64,000 bases of DNA from Niallia sp. NCCP-28 (GTDB taxonomy: Bacteria; Bacillota; Bacilli; Bacillales; Cytobacillaceae): positions 248,001 through 312,000 of the forward strand of contig NZ_BQYJ01000003.1 in NCBI RefSeq assembly GCF_023168165.1, in the 5' to 3' direction. The notes under the pieces were generated by a model. It did no database searches. It was not told the DNA's origin and saw only the letters and a list, made by a program, of their open reading frames with translations. The position numbers and the translations under genes were made by a program. Below are positions 25,895 through 34,702 of this stretch, one piece after another; position 1 is the first letter of the stretch, and every line of letters begins with the position of its first letter.

Positions 25895-26254
25895 TTGGCA
25901 AGAATATTAATTGTGGATGATGCAAAGTTTATGAGAATGACTCTTACTAATATTCTCACAAAAGCAAATCATGTGGTGGTTGGTGAAGGGGAGAATGGGA
26001 AAGAAGCTATTCGCTTGTTTCGCGAGTTGGATCCTGATATTGTCACAATGGATATTACGATGCCTGAAATGAGCGGGTTAGATGCAGTCAAAGAAATAAG
26101 GAATGAATTTTCTGATGCAAAAATCATTATGTGTTCTGCAATGGGGCAGCAAAAGATGGTAGTAGAGGCGATTGAGGCAGGTGCAAAAGATTTTATTGTG
26201 AAACCTTTTGATGAAAATAGAGTAATAGATGCCATAAATAGAGTTCTTCGTTAA
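25895..26254 (+). CDS. yneI: CheY-like response regulator YneI (CcdB)
   Basis: A 119-residue stand-alone receiver domain. The acidic pair is DD (residues 8-9), the phospho-acceptor Asp lies in DIVTMDITMPEMSG, and the conserved Thr/Ser and Lys lie in CSAMGQQ and IVKPFD. There is no output domain. It sits between ccdA and ccdC as in B. subtilis, where it is not needed for cytochrome c synthesis. It starts at TTG after AAGGAGG. Confidence 0.92.
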   Translation: MARILIVDDAKFMRMTLTNILTKANHVVVGEGENGKEAIRLFRELDPDIVTMDITMPEMSGLDAVKEIRNEFSDAKIIMCSAMGQQKMVVEAIEAGAKDFIVKPFDENRVIDAINRVLR

Positions 26255-26465
26255 TAAAAAGAATGTACATTGGTAAAAATGTTATGTTGTTAAAAGGGCA
26301 AAAGAACTTTTGGCAATAAAAATTACATAGAAATTTTTGAGTTGAAAGGATATGATAAAGTCAATCATATCCATTTTACTATGGGGACATACATGATATA
26401 CTAAGTTTTTAGATTCAGTATAATATTAGAAAAATAATTATTAGATAAAAAAGGGGATATAACAA

Positions 26466-26942
26466 ATGACATCTGTCATTATTTCATCTGTTATTGCTAT
26501 TTTTATGGGAATAGCGGTTACTTTTGCTCGTATGAAAGCGGCAAAAAAACCAGTTTCTGCTAAAAAAATTATTCTTCCTCCACTCTTTATGAGTACAGGT
26601 GCATTTATGTTTGTATTTCCGATTTTTGCTGTTACAGGAAAAGAAATATTGGAAGCTGCAATTATTGGTATGCTGTTTTCTATTCTGTTGATTAAAACAT
26701 CTAAATTTGAAGTCCGTGACAACGATATCTATTTAAAGCGATCACGGGCGTTTGTTTTTATATTATTTGGTTTATTAGCCATTCGAATTATTGCCAAACT
26801 GATATTAAGCAGTGCGATTGATGTAGGCCAATTGAGCGGCATGTTCTGGATATTGGCATTTAGCATGATTGTTCCATGGAGAATTGCAATGCTTTATTCT
26901 TACAGAAGGCTAGCGAAACAATTAGAAGCCTCATTTAAATAA
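26466..26942 (+). CDS. ccdC: CcdC-family membrane protein
   Basis: A 158-residue protein with four to five helices (about 3-18, 35-52, 58-75, 92-112 and 122-140), matching YneJ/CcdC. Its role is not settled, but it is a conserved neighbour of ccdA. AAAGGGG lies upstream of the ATG. Confidence 0.85.
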   Translation: MTSVIISSVIAIFMGIAVTFARMKAAKKPVSAKKIILPPLFMSTGAFMFVFPIFAVTGKEILEAAIIGMLFSILLIKTSKFEVRDNDIYLKRSRAFVFILFGLLAIRIIAKLILSSAIDVGQLSGMFWILAFSMIVPWRIAMLYSYRRLAKQLEASFK

Positions 26943-27009
26943 ATGGCAGGCTCGTTCATTATGATGGTTTGCCTAGTAATTTTATGGAAATGAAGGCATA
27001 AGAGATGAC

Positions 27010-27057
27010 ATAAAGTGAAACTTCAATCAAGCGGGTTCCAAAGCCCGTTAATGAGGG
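27010..27057 (-). mobile_element. Short IS200/IS605-like element B (48 nt)
   Basis: Read on the minus strand: left flank TAT, then CCCT and CATTAACGGGC, a CGGG/CCCG hairpin, then TTGATTGAAGTTTCACTTTAT as the right end (last 18 bases shared with element A apart from the first few). It is in effect the two ends of element A fused, with no interior. Confidence 0.5.
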
Positions 27058-27079
27058 ATAGATAGAACGAAAAATAGGA

Positions 27080-27115
27080 AAAACCATGAGCTTGAATGCA
27101 GCTCATGGTTTTTTT
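27080..27115. terminator. Terminator between element B and holin-like gene
   Basis: AAAACCATGAGC and GCTCATGGTTTT form a perfect 12-bp stem with T-runs, shared by convergent genes. Confidence 0.88.
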
Positions 27116-27378
27116 CTATTTTGTTGTTTAAAAGGATTTTGTTTATTCCACATTTGATGGCCTAGAACGGACACACCTGTTGCTAAAATTCCATTAGTTA
27201 TTGCCTGAAAAGTAAAGCCGTAAGCAAATATTGCGAGGAGGACAGATGCGGCAAGCAAAATCCAAATAATAAGCCAGTCTACGATTTTTGGTGTCTGTTT
27301 TAATGCATACCCCAGTACCCATAAAACAGGTATTAATATATAGTAGTTTTCATTTAAATACTCTTTTAATAATTCCAT
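27103..27378 (-). CDS. Holin-like small membrane protein
   Basis: A 91-residue protein with three hydrophobic helices (about 10-25, 33-55 and 58-75) and a basic tail. The sequence ILIPVLWVLGYALKQTP ... DWLIIWILLAA is typical of the phage holin family found in many Bacillus chromosomes. No lysin or other phage genes are adjacent, so a role in lysis is not established. ATG 27378 has GGGAGA upstream; the frame opens at 27396. Confidence 0.68.
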   Translation of the reverse strand: MELLKEYLNENYYILIPVLWVLGYALKQTPKIVDWLIIWILLAASVLLAIFAYGFTFQAITNGILATGVSVLGHQMWNKQNPFKQQNRKKP

Positions 27379-27538
27379 CGTATTTTCTCCCATCAATTCA
27401 GTAGTAATATAGTATGAAAAAGTAAAGATGATCGTTTGTTCAAATAACTAGATTTTGATAAAAAATAGAGAAAAAGAATAATCATCCTGTCTTTTTTGGG
27501 GATGTTTTTCTATATAAAGGGTGAAGGGAGGTGAGAAA

Positions 27539-27757
27539 ATGGCACAAACAAAATTTATGGAAACAGTGGTAAAAATGAATTTTCAAACAGGTATGAAGGA
27601 AAACGGTGAGTCTATTTACAGCAGCAAATCATTGAGAAATATTAAAGATGCAGCTACCTCAGAGGAAATTATGCAAGTGGCAGGAGCTTTGGCTTCTTTA
27701 GTAAGCTATCCCCTTGAATCGGTTGTGAAAAATGACAGTTTTAATCTATCTAAATAA
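27539..27757 (+). CDS. DUF1659-family protein
   Basis: A 72-residue protein with the DUF1659 pattern (VVKMNFQTGMKENGESIYSSKSLRNIK). It lies upstream of a DUF2922 gene and a YvrJ-like gene, the usual trio in Bacillaceae. Function unknown. GGGAGGTGA precedes the ATG at 27539. Confidence 0.85.
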   Translation: MAQTKFMETVVKMNFQTGMKENGESIYSSKSLRNIKDAATSEEIMQVAGALASLVSYPLESVVKNDSFNLSK

Positions 27758-27835
27758 TGCTAGACTAGAGGATTTTTTTTGATGAATGAACCAGAAATCA
27801 ACATGATGCTTAAAATATAAAGGGAGGAATAGCAA

Positions 27836-28051
27836 ATGGCGAAAACACTGGAATTAACATTTGGAAATGAAAATGGAAAAACAACAAAGCTATCATTAGA
27901 TGGGCCAATTGAACCTATTGATGCACAAAAAGTTTTAGCGGCCATGCAAAGCATTATTCAAGCAAATATTTTTGTGACAACAAATGGATCCTTTGTTTCT
28001 GCAGAAGGAATTCGTCTGATTGAACGCAATGTTACTGATTATGAAGTCTAA
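27836..28051 (+). CDS. DUF2922-family protein
   Basis: A 71-residue protein of the DUF2922 family: MAKTLELTFGNENGKTTKLSLDGP, then VLAAMQSIIQANIFVTTNG and a terminal ERNVTDYEV. It pairs with the preceding DUF1659 gene, from which it is separated by about 80 bases. GGGAGGAA lies upstream. Function unknown. Confidence 0.85.
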   Translation: MAKTLELTFGNENGKTTKLSLDGPIEPIDAQKVLAAMQSIIQANIFVTTNGSFVSAEGIRLIERNVTDYEV

Positions 28052-28125
28052 TTAAAAAGAACAGTTGGGGACATGGAAATTCAATTATCCATGGTCTCAA
28101 CTAGCAAAGGAGTGAAGATGATACA

Positions 28126-28263
28126 TTGAATGAGATCATTTCTTTTATCAGCCAAGTCGGATTTCCGATTGTTGTAAGCTTCTATTTATTAAATCGGATT
28201 GAAGCTAAGCTAGATATTATGATTCAGTCTATTCAAAACTTATCTCGCTATAATATTGAATAA
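28126..28263 (+). CDS. YvrJ-family small protein
   Basis: A 45-residue protein that starts at TTG 28126. It has VGFPIVVSFYLLNRIEAKLDIM, the hallmark of the YvrJ family: one membrane helix followed by an amphipathic tail. The AAGGAG motif is rather far from the TTG, so the start is less certain. It completes the DUF1659-DUF2922-YvrJ set. Confidence 0.72.
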   Translation: MNEIISFISQVGFPIVVSFYLLNRIEAKLDIMIQSIQNLSRYNIE

Positions 28264-28540
28264 AAAATAGAATAGTAAAATGCGAATAAAAGAAGGGTTC
28301 ACTTCTAAGAAACTATTATTCCACAAATAATTATCTGAAAAATGAAAGGGTTTTCTATTGACAGAAATAGTTAAAGATGTTAAATTTACATTAACCGTTA
28401 TGAAACGTATTTGGTATTTGCAATTCAAATGATCGAATAATCATTGTTTGAGAGATTGAAAGTAGAAATGCTTTATGCGCTTTTTAAAATGGTAAATTTT
28501 ACACAAAGCTTTTGTAAGCTTATAGGAGGATTTCTTTCAT

Positions 28541-28741
28541 ATGAAAAACGGTAAAGTAAAATGGTTTAATGCAGAAAAAGGTTTTGGATTTATTGAAGCA
28601 GAAGATGGAAATGATGTATTTGTACATTATTCAGCAATCCAAATAGACGGATTCAAATCATTAGAAGAAGGCCAAGATGTTTCATTTGAAGTAGTTGAAG
28701 GAGCTCGTGGACCACAAGCTGCTAATGTAACAAAAATCTAA
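28541..28741 (+). CDS. Cold shock protein (CspD-like)
   Basis: A 66-residue single-domain cold shock protein. RNP1 (KGFGFIE) and RNP2 (DVFVHY) are intact, so it binds single-stranded nucleic acids as an RNA chaperone. The C-terminus [14 protein letters not shown] is the standard ending. It most resembles B. subtilis CspD. AGGAGG lies before the ATG. Confidence 0.95.
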   Translation: MKNGKVKWFNAEKGFGFIEAEDGNDVFVHYSAIQIDGFKSLEEGQDVSFEVVEGARGPQAANVTKI

Positions 28742-28758
28742 TCATACTATAATAAATC

Positions 28759-28791
28759 AAAAGCTGCCATTTTTTTAATGGCAGCTTTTTT
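28759..28791 (+). terminator. Terminator of csp gene
   Basis: AAAAGCTGCCATT and AATGGCAGCTTTTTT form a strong hairpin. Confidence 0.9.
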
Positions 28792-28944
28792 GCATGTATT
28801 TTTTTTGCTGCCAAAGTTGAATTTCCTTATTAATTAGAGATAAATGGAGGAGATTCAGCCCTCTTTGCTAAAGATTGTTTGTTATAATAAGAAAAGCAGT
28901 TTAATAGAGGATAAAAAAATGAACTGATAGATAGGGGGATATTT

Positions 28945-30090
28945 GTGAAATTTATTCATACAGCCGACTGGCATTTAGGCAAGCTTGTACATGGTCTATA
29001 TATGACAGAAGATCAAAGGCATATATTAAATCAGTTTGTGGACCTTGTAAAAAACGAGAGACCTGATGCAGTCGTAATAGCGGGGGATTTATATGATCGT
29101 TCTATTCCCCCCCTTGAGGCGATTAACTTATTGGATGAAGTTTTGTATACCATTAATGTGGAATTAAATACACCAATTATTGCGATATCTGGCAACCATG
29201 ATAGTGCGGAGCGTTTATCATTTGGTAGCTCCTGGTATCAGCAAAATAAGTTTTATTTAAATGGGAAAATTGAAAATAGTGTTAAGCCGGTTTCTCTTAA
29301 AGGGGTCAACTTTTATTTAGTGCCATATTGTGAGCCGGCAATTGTTCGACAGTATTTAGCAGATGAAAAAATTGTTTCCCATCATGATGCAATGGAGGCC
29401 ATTGTCAATAAAATAACGGAGCAACTGGACTCATCTGTACCAAATGTATTAGTGGGGCATAGTTTTGTACTTGGAGGGAAAACAACTGATTCAGAACGTG
29501 TTCTTTCAGTTGGCGGCACTGGCTGTGTTGGAGCGGAACTGTTTTCTCCATTTACTTATACAGCATTAGGGCATTTGCATAGTCCAGATGCTTTGAATCA
29601 TCCTTTTGTAAAGTATTCTGGTTCGTTAATGAAATATTCCTTTTCAGAGGCAAAACAAAATAAATCTGTTTCTATTATCGAAATAACAGAGGATGGAAAG
29701 TTTACTGAAACCTATCATTCCTTTACTCCTAAAAGAGATATGCGAGAATTGGAAGGGTATTTAGATGAATTATTGAATCCGCAATTTTTTGAACAGCAAA
29801 AGCTAGATGACTACTTAAAAATAACCCTTTTAGATGACGGAGCCATATTAGATCCAATTAATAAACTGCGTCAAGTGTATCCAAATGTTCTTCATTTAGA
29901 AAGAAAAAGGGATAATATGGATCATAAGCAAAAACAATCTTTTACAACTAAAAAAGAGAAACAAAAAACGGAACTAGATTTGTTTGCTTCCTTTTATGAA
30001 GAAATGACAACTTCTCCTTTTACGGCAGATAAGCGTTTAATAATGGAAAAAGTAATAGATGAATGTAAGGGAGAGGAGAAAAGAAAGTGA
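28945..30090 (+). CDS. sbcD: DNA repair nuclease subunit SbcD
   Basis: A 381-residue Mn-dependent phosphoesterase, the nuclease part of the SbcCD complex that opens DNA hairpins and processes ends. The metal motifs are DWHLG, GDLYDR, GNHDS, GHSF and GHLH. It starts with GTG at 28945 and overlaps sbcC by four bases (GTGA), typical of this pair. Confidence 0.95.
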   Translation: MKFIHTADWHLGKLVHGLYMTEDQRHILNQFVDLVKNERPDAVVIAGDLYDRSIPPLEAINLLDEVLYTINVELNTPIIAISGNHDSAERLSFGSSWYQQNKFYLNGKIENSVKPVSLKGVNFYLVPYCEPAIVRQYLADEKIVSHHDAMEAIVNKITEQLDSSVPNVLVGHSFVLGGKTTDSERVLSVGGTGCVGAELFSPFTYTALGHLHSPDALNHPFVKYSGSLMKYSFSEAKQNKSVSIIEITEDGKFTETYHSFTPKRDMRELEGYLDELLNPQFFEQQKLDDYLKITLLDDGAILDPINKLRQVYPNVLHLERKRDNMDHKQKQSFTTKKEKQKTELDLFASFYEEMTTSPFTADKRLIMEKVIDECKGEEKRK

Positions 30091-33000
30091 GACCATTAAA
30101 GTTAACGATGCAGGCCTTTGGTCCATATGCCAATAAAGAAGTGATTGATTTTACTGTTCTCGGCAATCGGACAATGTTTGTGATCTCAGGGAAAACCGGA
30201 TCTGGAAAAACGACAATATTTGATGGAATTAGCTATGCTATCTATGGAAAGGCAAGCGGTGAAGATCGAAATGGTCCAGAATTAAGAAGCCAGTTTGCAA
30301 AAGATTCTCTGCTGACAGAAGTGCAGCTTGAATTTAAACTTCGCAATAAACAGTATTTAATTATTCGAACTCCCCAACAAGAAAAAAAGAAAGAACGTGG
30401 GGATGGATATCGTACTATTGGTGCAACCGCGGAGCTGTATGCATTTGATGAGAAGGGAGAAAAAAAAGTTGTCGCTTCTTCCATTCGGGATGTAGATGAA
30501 AAAATAAAAGAAATTATGCAAATTGACAGCAATCAATTTCGGCAAATCTTAATGATTCCTCAAGGAGAATTTCGGAAGCTGTTAATATCGGATAGCAAGG
30601 AAAAAGAAGCCATCTTGCAGAAGCTGTTTCATACAGAAATGTATAAGAAGATAGAAGAAAAATTAAAAGAGCAGGCATTGACGCTGAAAAAATCAGTGGA
30701 ACAGCAATTATTCACACGAGCAAATAAACTTAGCCATATAAAAAGTTTATATACCGAAGCCTTGCAGCATGCTTTAAAAGAAACGCCGGAAAATGATATT
30801 ATTTTGCTGCCATTATTAATGAAAGAAATAAAAATGATGGAAATGCAGCTGCAAAAAATGAAAGAAGCACTGGCAGAGAAAAACCATTATCGTGATCAAG
30901 TGAAACAACAGCTTTTTGATGGAGAAAATATTTTAAAGCAAATGGAACTTCGGGATGCCCTTAGCATAAAAAAAGAAGAGTTGTTCGCTCAACAAAATGA
31001 GTATAGCGAAAAAGAAAAGATAATTCAGCGTGCACAAAAAGCTAACTTGCTAACAAAACAGGAAGAAATATGTCATCATTTAAAAAAACAAATAGATAAA
31101 AATGAAGAAAGTTTTGTTGTCAGCAAACAAAAGGTGGCAAAAGCAAAACACGATTGGGATCTTTTTGAACAGCAATTTAAAGAAGAAGAGCGAAAAGAAT
31201 CAAAAAGGAAACAGTTAATCGAGCAGCTAGCTTATTTAAAATCGATTCAACATAATGTTCAGTTGTTTGCAGAAAAAGAAAAAAAACTTTTGGCGCTATT
31301 CCAGGATTTAAAAGAAGGGGAAGCGAAAAAGTCTGCCCTTTCGGCTAAACACAAAAATTTAGAGGGCATGCTAGATGTGCTCAAAAAAGAGAAACAGCAG
31401 CTAGATAGGAATCAACTAACCTTTTTAGGGAATAAAGAACGCCTCATTAATGTGCAGTATATGGTGGAAAAAATAGAAAAATACAAACTAGTGACACAAA
31501 AAACAGATCATTTAGTTACTGTGATAGATCAAAAGGACAAAGAGTTGGAAATTGTCCAGCTTCGTTATGAAGATAGTTTGATCGTCCTTGAGAAATTACA
31601 AAAAGATTCTCATGCTGCCCAAGCCTATATTTTAGCAGAAACTTTAAAGAGCGATGCCCCTTGTCCAGTTTGCGGAAGTACTAACCATCCTCAATTAGCA
31701 AGCAAAAACGAAGGCGCTTTTGTAGGAGAAGAAGATATAAAAGCAGCAAAAGGGGATATTCATAAGCTGGAACAAGAAAAATTTGAAGCAGAAACTGTTT
31801 TGATGAAACTGTCGACAGAAAAAACATTTTTGGAAGAGGAAAAAAAAGGTTGGGTAAAGGAAATACAACAAAGTATAGATTATTTTTCAAATCAAACAGC
31901 AGCTGAATGTTATGAACAAATAACAAAAGATGCAGATAGAATAAAAAAAGAGCAACAATTATTAGAAGAATCTATTAAAAAATTGCAAAAAACAGAGGAA
32001 TCTTTAAAAAATGCCGAAAAGCAAATGCAGAACGTAAAAACAGAACAGGAAAATGCAAATGAAATGGTGCAAAAATTATCGGTTTTGTTTGCTGAACAGC
32101 AGGCAGAGATAGAGAACATAAAAAAATCAATTCCTGAAGAGCTTAGAGACGTCAAGCGTTATCAACAGGCCATTCACCGAGAGCAACAGGAATTAGAGAG
32201 ACTAGAGAACGCTTTTAAAGAAGCACAAAAGGCACTAGAAAAAGCGAAAGAATTATGGCAAATAGAAACAACAAAACAAGAAGGAATAAACCTTCGAATA
32301 CAGGAATTAAAAGAGCAGTTAAAACAAGAGCGAACTATTTTTCTTGAAAATATGAAACAACAAGGCTTTGATACGTATAGTTTATTTATGGAAGCGAAGT
32401 TGCCGGAGCTAGAAATAGAAGGACTAGCAAAAAAGGTTCAAGATTATCGAGAAGAATATCGATCAGTCAGTGATAGACACCAAGATTTATATGAAATGCT
32501 GAAACATACAGATAAACCAGATATAAATTTATTAAAAACAAAACTAGATAAATTAGATGCAAGCTTGCAGCTTCTGCAGCAGGAGCAGACCGCACTCCTT
32601 ATAAATATAAAAGAAAATAAACAAATAAATGAAGAAGTTGATGCACTTAATCATGAAATAAAAGAGCTGGAAGAGCAATATAAACTATTAGGTAATTTGT
32701 ATGATATTACAAGGGGACAAAATACATATCGGATTACATTTGAACGATTTGTGTTGGCAGCGTTTTTAGATGATATTTTGCAAGAAGCCAATAGCAGGCT
32801 ATTAAAAATGACAAGTGGCCGATATCAGTTGGTGAGAAAAGCTGATCGTTCAAAAGGAAATGTTCAAAGCGGATTAGAACTGCTAGTATTTGATCAATAC
32901 ACAGGACAAGAAAGGCATGTTAAAACATTATCTGGCGGAGAAAGCTTTAAAGCGGCATTATCATTGGCTCTTGGGTTAGCTGATGTTGTGCAAAATTATG

Positions 33001-33224
33001 CTGGCGGTGTTTCTTTGGAAACAATGTTTATTGATGAAGGGTTTGGAACATTGGATCCTGAGTCTTTAGACCAAGCGATTGAAACATTGATGGACATTCA
33101 AAGTACTGGAAGATTAGTAGGGATCATTTCCCACGTACCAGAGATAAAAGAGAGAATGGAAGTCCGGCTAGAAGTAATAGCAGGACAAACTGGAAGCACA
33201 ACAGAATTTCATTTTCTTACCTAA
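30087..33224 (+). CDS. sbcC: DNA repair ATPase SbcC
   Basis: A 1045-residue SMC-like ATPase, partner of SbcD. Walker A is GKTGSGKTT near residue 36. Two long coiled-coil arms flank the zinc hook CPVC (Cys526 and Cys529). The C-terminal half has the ABC signature LSGGE and Walker B FIDEGFGTLD. It starts with GTG inside the sbcD stop. The length is normal for the family. Confidence 0.96.
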   Translation: MRPLKLTMQAFGPYANKEVIDFTVLGNRTMFVISGKTGSGKTTIFDGISYAIYGKASGEDRNGPELRSQFAKDSLLTEVQLEFKLRNKQYLIIRTPQQEKKKERGDGYRTIGATAELYAFDEKGEKKVVASSIRDVDEKIKEIMQIDSNQFRQILMIPQGEFRKLLISDSKEKEAILQKLFHTEMYKKIEEKLKEQALTLKKSVEQQLFTRANKLSHIKSLYTEALQHALKETPENDIILLPLLMKEIKMMEMQLQKMKEALAEKNHYRDQVKQQLFDGENILKQMELRDALSIKKEELFAQQNEYSEKEKIIQRAQKANLLTKQEEICHHLKKQIDKNEESFVVSKQKVAKAKHDWDLFEQQFKEEERKESKRKQLIEQLAYLKSIQHNVQLFAEKEKKLLALFQDLKEGEAKKSALSAKHKNLEGMLDVLKKEKQQLDRNQLTFLGNKERLINVQYMVEKIEKYKLVTQKTDHLVTVIDQKDKELEIVQLRYEDSLIVLEKLQKDSHAAQAYILAETLKSDAPCPVCGSTNHPQLASKNEGAFVGEEDIKAAKGDIHKLEQEKFEAETVLMKLSTEKTFLEEEKKGWVKEIQQSIDYFSNQTAAECYEQITKDADRIKKEQQLLEESIKKLQKTEESLKNAEKQMQNVKTEQENANEMVQKLSVLFAEQQAEIENIKKSIPEELRDVKRYQQAIHREQQELERLENAFKEAQKALEKAKELWQIETTKQEGINLRIQELKEQLKQERTIFLENMKQQGFDTYSLFMEAKLPELEIEGLAKKVQDYREEYRSVSDRHQDLYEMLKHTDKPDINLLKTKLDKLDASLQLLQQEQTALLINIKENKQINEEVDALNHEIKELEEQYKLLGNLYDITRGQNTYRITFERFVLAAFLDDILQEANSRLLKMTSGRYQLVRKADRSKGNVQSGLELLVFDQYTGQERHVKTLSGGESFKAALSLALGLADVVQNYAGGVSLETMFIDEGFGTLDPESLDQAIETLMDIQSTGRLVGIISHVPEIKERMEVRLEVIAGQTGSTTEFHFLT

Positions 33225-33631
33225 TAAAAAAGCAGGCTATCCAAAAGGTTGATTTTCCTCTTATTGGATGCCTGTTTTTTAGTAACGATGAAATGGGAAC
33301 GTCGGGAGAATAGCTGTGAAAAAAAGGAGGAAAATAACCTTCTGCCCATTTTATAAGTTAAATTGCAAACTATTTTTATGGAAAGGAAGATGGCGGAATT
33401 ATGATGAAAAGATTGTCCTAATTTTGTTGAAAAAGGACGAAAAAAGACAAAGTTTAATAGGCATTTATACATATTTTTGGCTAATTTTTTATTATTTAAC
33501 CTCCTTTAAATGTAAAAAATATATATATTTTCCATCATACCCATTTTTTATAGATAGGAATGTAAACTTTTACTATTTAGAATAAATGATAGATAGACAG
33601 TCAGCAATTTATCACAAAGGAGTTTACATTA
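33225..33631. other. Intergenic region between sbcC and LysM hydrolase
   Basis: A terminator lies at 33226-33280. The remaining 350 bases hold no supported gene: one short frame lacks a good start and overlaps a frame on the other strand. No cyclic-di-AMP riboswitch consensus was seen, although such elements can precede cell-wall hydrolases. Confidence 0.45.
33226..33280 (+). terminator. Terminator of sbcDC
   Basis: AAAAAGCAGGC with ATCCAA pairs with TTGGATGCCTGTTTTTT, with a 19-base loop. Confidence 0.8.
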
Positions 33632-34405
33632 ATGAAAAAGCAACTACTAACAATAGCGACCGCAACAGGGATATTATTTACTGCGTTTCAAAGCAATGCC
33701 AGTGCACATGAAAAGAATTACAAAGTAAAATCAGGAGATTCATTATGGAAAATCTCTCAAACTAATAATCTAACAGTAGATAAATTAAAAGAATATAATG
33801 GATTGACGACAGATACGATTAAAGTGGGGCAAAATTTATCGCTGCTGCCTGTACATACTCATTATACTGTACAATCAGGAGATTCTTTATCCAAAATAGC
33901 AAAAGCAAAAAATACAACAGTTGCCAAGCTAAAAGAAATTAATGGTTTAAAGAGTGATTTAATTAAAGTGGGACAGTCTCTTATGATTCCAAGCACAAAA
34001 ACTTCTAGCAGTACAGGAAGTTCTACTAGTTCTACTAGTTCCAATACTGCAAAAGTAAACGCGGTAGTGGCAGAAGCAAAAAAATATATCGGTGTTCCCT
34101 ATGCGTGGGGAGGCAGTACGCCATCTGGTTTTGATTGCAGCGGCTATGTAAATTATGTGTTTAATAAAGTCGGCATTTCTATTCCTAGAACGGTTGCAAC
34201 CATATGGAATGCAACGAAAACGGTTTCTGCACCAAAGGTTGGCGATTTTGTATTTTATGAAACAGGTACAGGCCCATCTCATTTAGGCATTTATATAGGA
34301 AACAATGAATTTATTCATGCAGGAAGTTCAACAGGTGTAACGATTACCAGCATGAGCAATAGTTATTGGAGCAGTCGTTATTTAGGCGCAAAAACAGCAT
34401 TTTAA
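33632..34405 (+). CDS. LysM and NlpC/P60 cell-wall endopeptidase
   Basis: A 257-residue secreted D,L-endopeptidase of the LytE/CwlS type. Order: signal peptide (about 1-25, ending SNASA), LysM 1 (YKVKSGDSLWKIS, about 30-73), LysM 2 (YTVQSGDSLSKIA, about 78-120), a Ser/Thr linker with SSTS repeats (about 123-142), and NlpC/P60 with catalytic Cys169 (FDCSGYVNYVF) and His in HLGIYIG. LysM domains bind peptidoglycan, and the enzyme would cut the gamma-D-Glu-diaminopimelate bond. AAAGGAG lies upstream of the ATG. Confidence 0.92.
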   Translation: MKKQLLTIATATGILFTAFQSNASAHEKNYKVKSGDSLWKISQTNNLTVDKLKEYNGLTTDTIKVGQNLSLLPVHTHYTVQSGDSLSKIAKAKNTTVAKLKEINGLKSDLIKVGQSLMIPSTKTSSSTGSSTSSTSSNTAKVNAVVAEAKKYIGVPYAWGGSTPSGFDCSGYVNYVFNKVGISIPRTVATIWNATKTVSAPKVGDFVFYETGTGPSHLGIYIGNNEFIHAGSSTGVTITSMSNSYWSSRYLGAKTAF

Positions 34406-34506
34406 AAATAAGTGAGAACTTCTTTCTATAGGTAGCAGTTATAATAGAAGAAAAGAGAATTTGTTATTAGAGAAAGAAGTTTTCTTTCATATATATTTTA
34501 TAGGGG

Positions 34507-34538
34507 AAAAACATTTGGTTAGCGCCAAATGTTTTTTT
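34507..34538 (+). terminator. Terminator upstream of gltP
   Basis: AAAACATTTGG and CCAAATGTTTTTTT form a stem with a 6-base loop. Confidence 0.85.
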
Positions 34539-34605
34539 GTATAAAAAATGGGTTATGTAAAGTAAATAATCAAAAAAAATTTAAGTGAAGTGTTTTCATG
34601 AATTT

Positions 34606-34621
34606 TTTTGTCGGTTATTGT
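34606..34621 (+). promoter_or_regulatory. Candidate GlnL binding site
   Basis: TTTTGT-CGGT-TATTGT differs by one base from the direct repeat TTTTGTN4TTTTGT that I recall as the GlnL target upstream of glsA-glnT in B. subtilis. It lies about 80 bases before gltP, one gene upstream of glnK-glnL. Confidence 0.5.
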
Positions 34622-34702
34622 CGTTTTTGGTAGGGTGTATTTTATATTAATAACTATGTCTATTCACTGTATCATATGAAAACAAAAAAAGGGGGAAATC
34701 GT

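Noticed and set aside
27103-27378. Prophage remnant
   Set aside because: A lone holin-like gene without lysin, integrase or structural genes is common in Bacillus chromosomes and does not show a prophage.
33316-33585. 89-residue frame after sbcC
   Set aside because: No consistent coding bias, overlaps a minus-strand frame and the AT-rich leader of the LysM gene. A GGAGG nearby is not enough.
33285-33631. Cyclic-di-AMP (ydaO) riboswitch before the NlpC/P60 gene
   Set aside because: The conserved core sequences of that class were not found.
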